Below are positions 57,361 to 57,587 of a stretch of 57,587 bases of DNA, piece after piece. The notes below the pieces were generated by a model, which saw nothing but the letters and a program-made list of their open reading frames with translations, was not told the DNA's origin and did not search any database. Source of the stretch: Clostridia bacterium (GTDB lineage Bacteria; Bacillota_A; Clostridia; Christensenellales; Aristaeellaceae); NCBI GenBank assembly GCA_017938645.1, contig JAGBBE010000123.1, positions 1 through 57,587 of the forward strand, in the 5' to 3' direction. The first letter of the stretch is position 1. Each line of letters begins with the position of its first letter. Position numbers and translations under genes: made by a program.

Positions 57361-57587
57361 ATTACTCTGAAAAATCAAAACCACCAGCTAAGCTGGTGGT
57401 ATGCACCACGCCTTCAAGGCGAATTTGCTGGCTGCGTCTCAAGACTCTCTGAATCGTAGTCAATCGCAACCTATGCCCGACAACTCGCAAGCGAGTTTTG
57501 CTTCTGAGTTGCTGGGCTTTTCTTGTCACTTTTTCTTTTGTCACTCGCTTCGCTCGATCTGCTTAAAGCTAAAGCTTTTCTATTCCA
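57361..57587. other. Hairpin-rich, IS-end-like sequence at the window edge
   Basis: No gene is supported. Several short palindromes are packed together: CCACCAGC-TAA-GCTGGTGG (57381-57399), CGCC-TTCAA-GGCG (57409-57421), AACTCGC/GCGAGTT (57482-57497) and CTCGCTTCGCTCG near 57545. A small hairpin with a 3-nt loop close to an element end is reminiscent of IS200/IS605-type termini. No transposase is in view, so the assignment is tentative. Confidence 0.35.

Noticed and set aside
57362..57544. A 60-codon basic peptide on the minus strand
   Set aside because: It covers several palindromes, lacks a ribosome site and has no recognisable domain.
1..57587. CRISPR arrays, rRNA genes and replication origins
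   Set aside because: No regularly spaced short repeats, no rRNA sequence and no DnaA-box clusters were noticed on reading through.

Overview
The window looks like part of the chromosome (about 54% GC by eye) of an anaerobic Clostridia-type Bacillota from a gut or rumen habitat. The reasons are strong AGGAGG ribosome sites, [FeFe] hydrogenases of the group B and group C (sensory) types, carbohydrate ABC importers of the LplB/LplC type, LacI and RpiR sugar regulators, and many compact sigma-70-type promoters with 16-18 nt spacers. All six ABC substrate-binding proteins and the one secreted glycosidase carry plain signal peptides ending in A-x-A, and none has a lipobox cysteine.

Layout. 1-740: the end of an IS3-family (IS150-like) element whose orfB is frameshifted. 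1.2-7.7 kb: a cobalamin block, with cobT-cobU-cobS-cobU-like-cobC for lower-ligand and nucleotide-loop assembly, then a cobalamin riboswitch driving a btuF-btuC-btuD importer. 7.8-12.5 kb (minus): a hydrogen-sensing block of thioredoxin-like ferredoxin, PAS-bearing sensory [FeFe] hydrogenase, SpoIIE-type phosphatase and group B [FeFe] hydrogenase. 12.9-18.4 kb (minus): two permeases, a binding protein, a cytosolic NamZ-type exo-N-acetylmuramidase and an RpiR/MurR-type regulator. It faces a divergent operon (18.7-21.2 kb) of two tandem TIM-barrel isomerases and a histidine phosphatase, with a 20-bp palindrome between the two promoters. 21.3-31.3 kb (minus): AlaX editing protein, then a LacI-controlled glycan locus (two permeases, binding protein, GH31, GH28-like beta-helix) with twin operators, and lacI itself. 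31.5-35.4 kb: pgi, a YghZ-like reductase and nagA. 35.5-39.4 kb (minus): an AfuABC/FbpABC-like transporter. 39.7-41.6 kb: HAD phosphatase and a short GH29 fucosidase. 41.6-52.0 kb: an autoinducer-2 (AI-2) uptake and processing locus. lsrA-lsrC-lsrD-lsrB-lsrF, followed by an auxin-efflux-family carrier and an RbsD/FucU mutarotase, run leftwards; lsrR-lsrK-cupin run rightwards. 52.1 kb: tRNA-Arg(CCG). 52.4-57.2 kb: a YtfQRT-YjfF-like furanose importer. The end of the window holds a second copy of the tRNA 3' end plus flank, then a hairpin-rich, IS-end-like sequence.

The genes form an economy for scavenging cell-wall, host-glycan and signal sugars: importers feed intracellular hydrolases (NamZ, GH31, GH29), isomerases, NagA and Pgi. 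The observations most worth following are (i) an Lsr pathway with no lsrG and a cupin gene beside lsrK, (ii) a 5.1-kb transporter islet bounded by 131-bp direct repeats (about 92% identical) that include the tRNA-Arg 3' end, with no integrase inside, (iii) a signal-less NamZ next to a dedicated importer and RpiR regulator, (iv) a split pair of CobU-like proteins with complementary motif losses, and (v) an RNA hairpin placed directly after every substrate-binding-protein gene.
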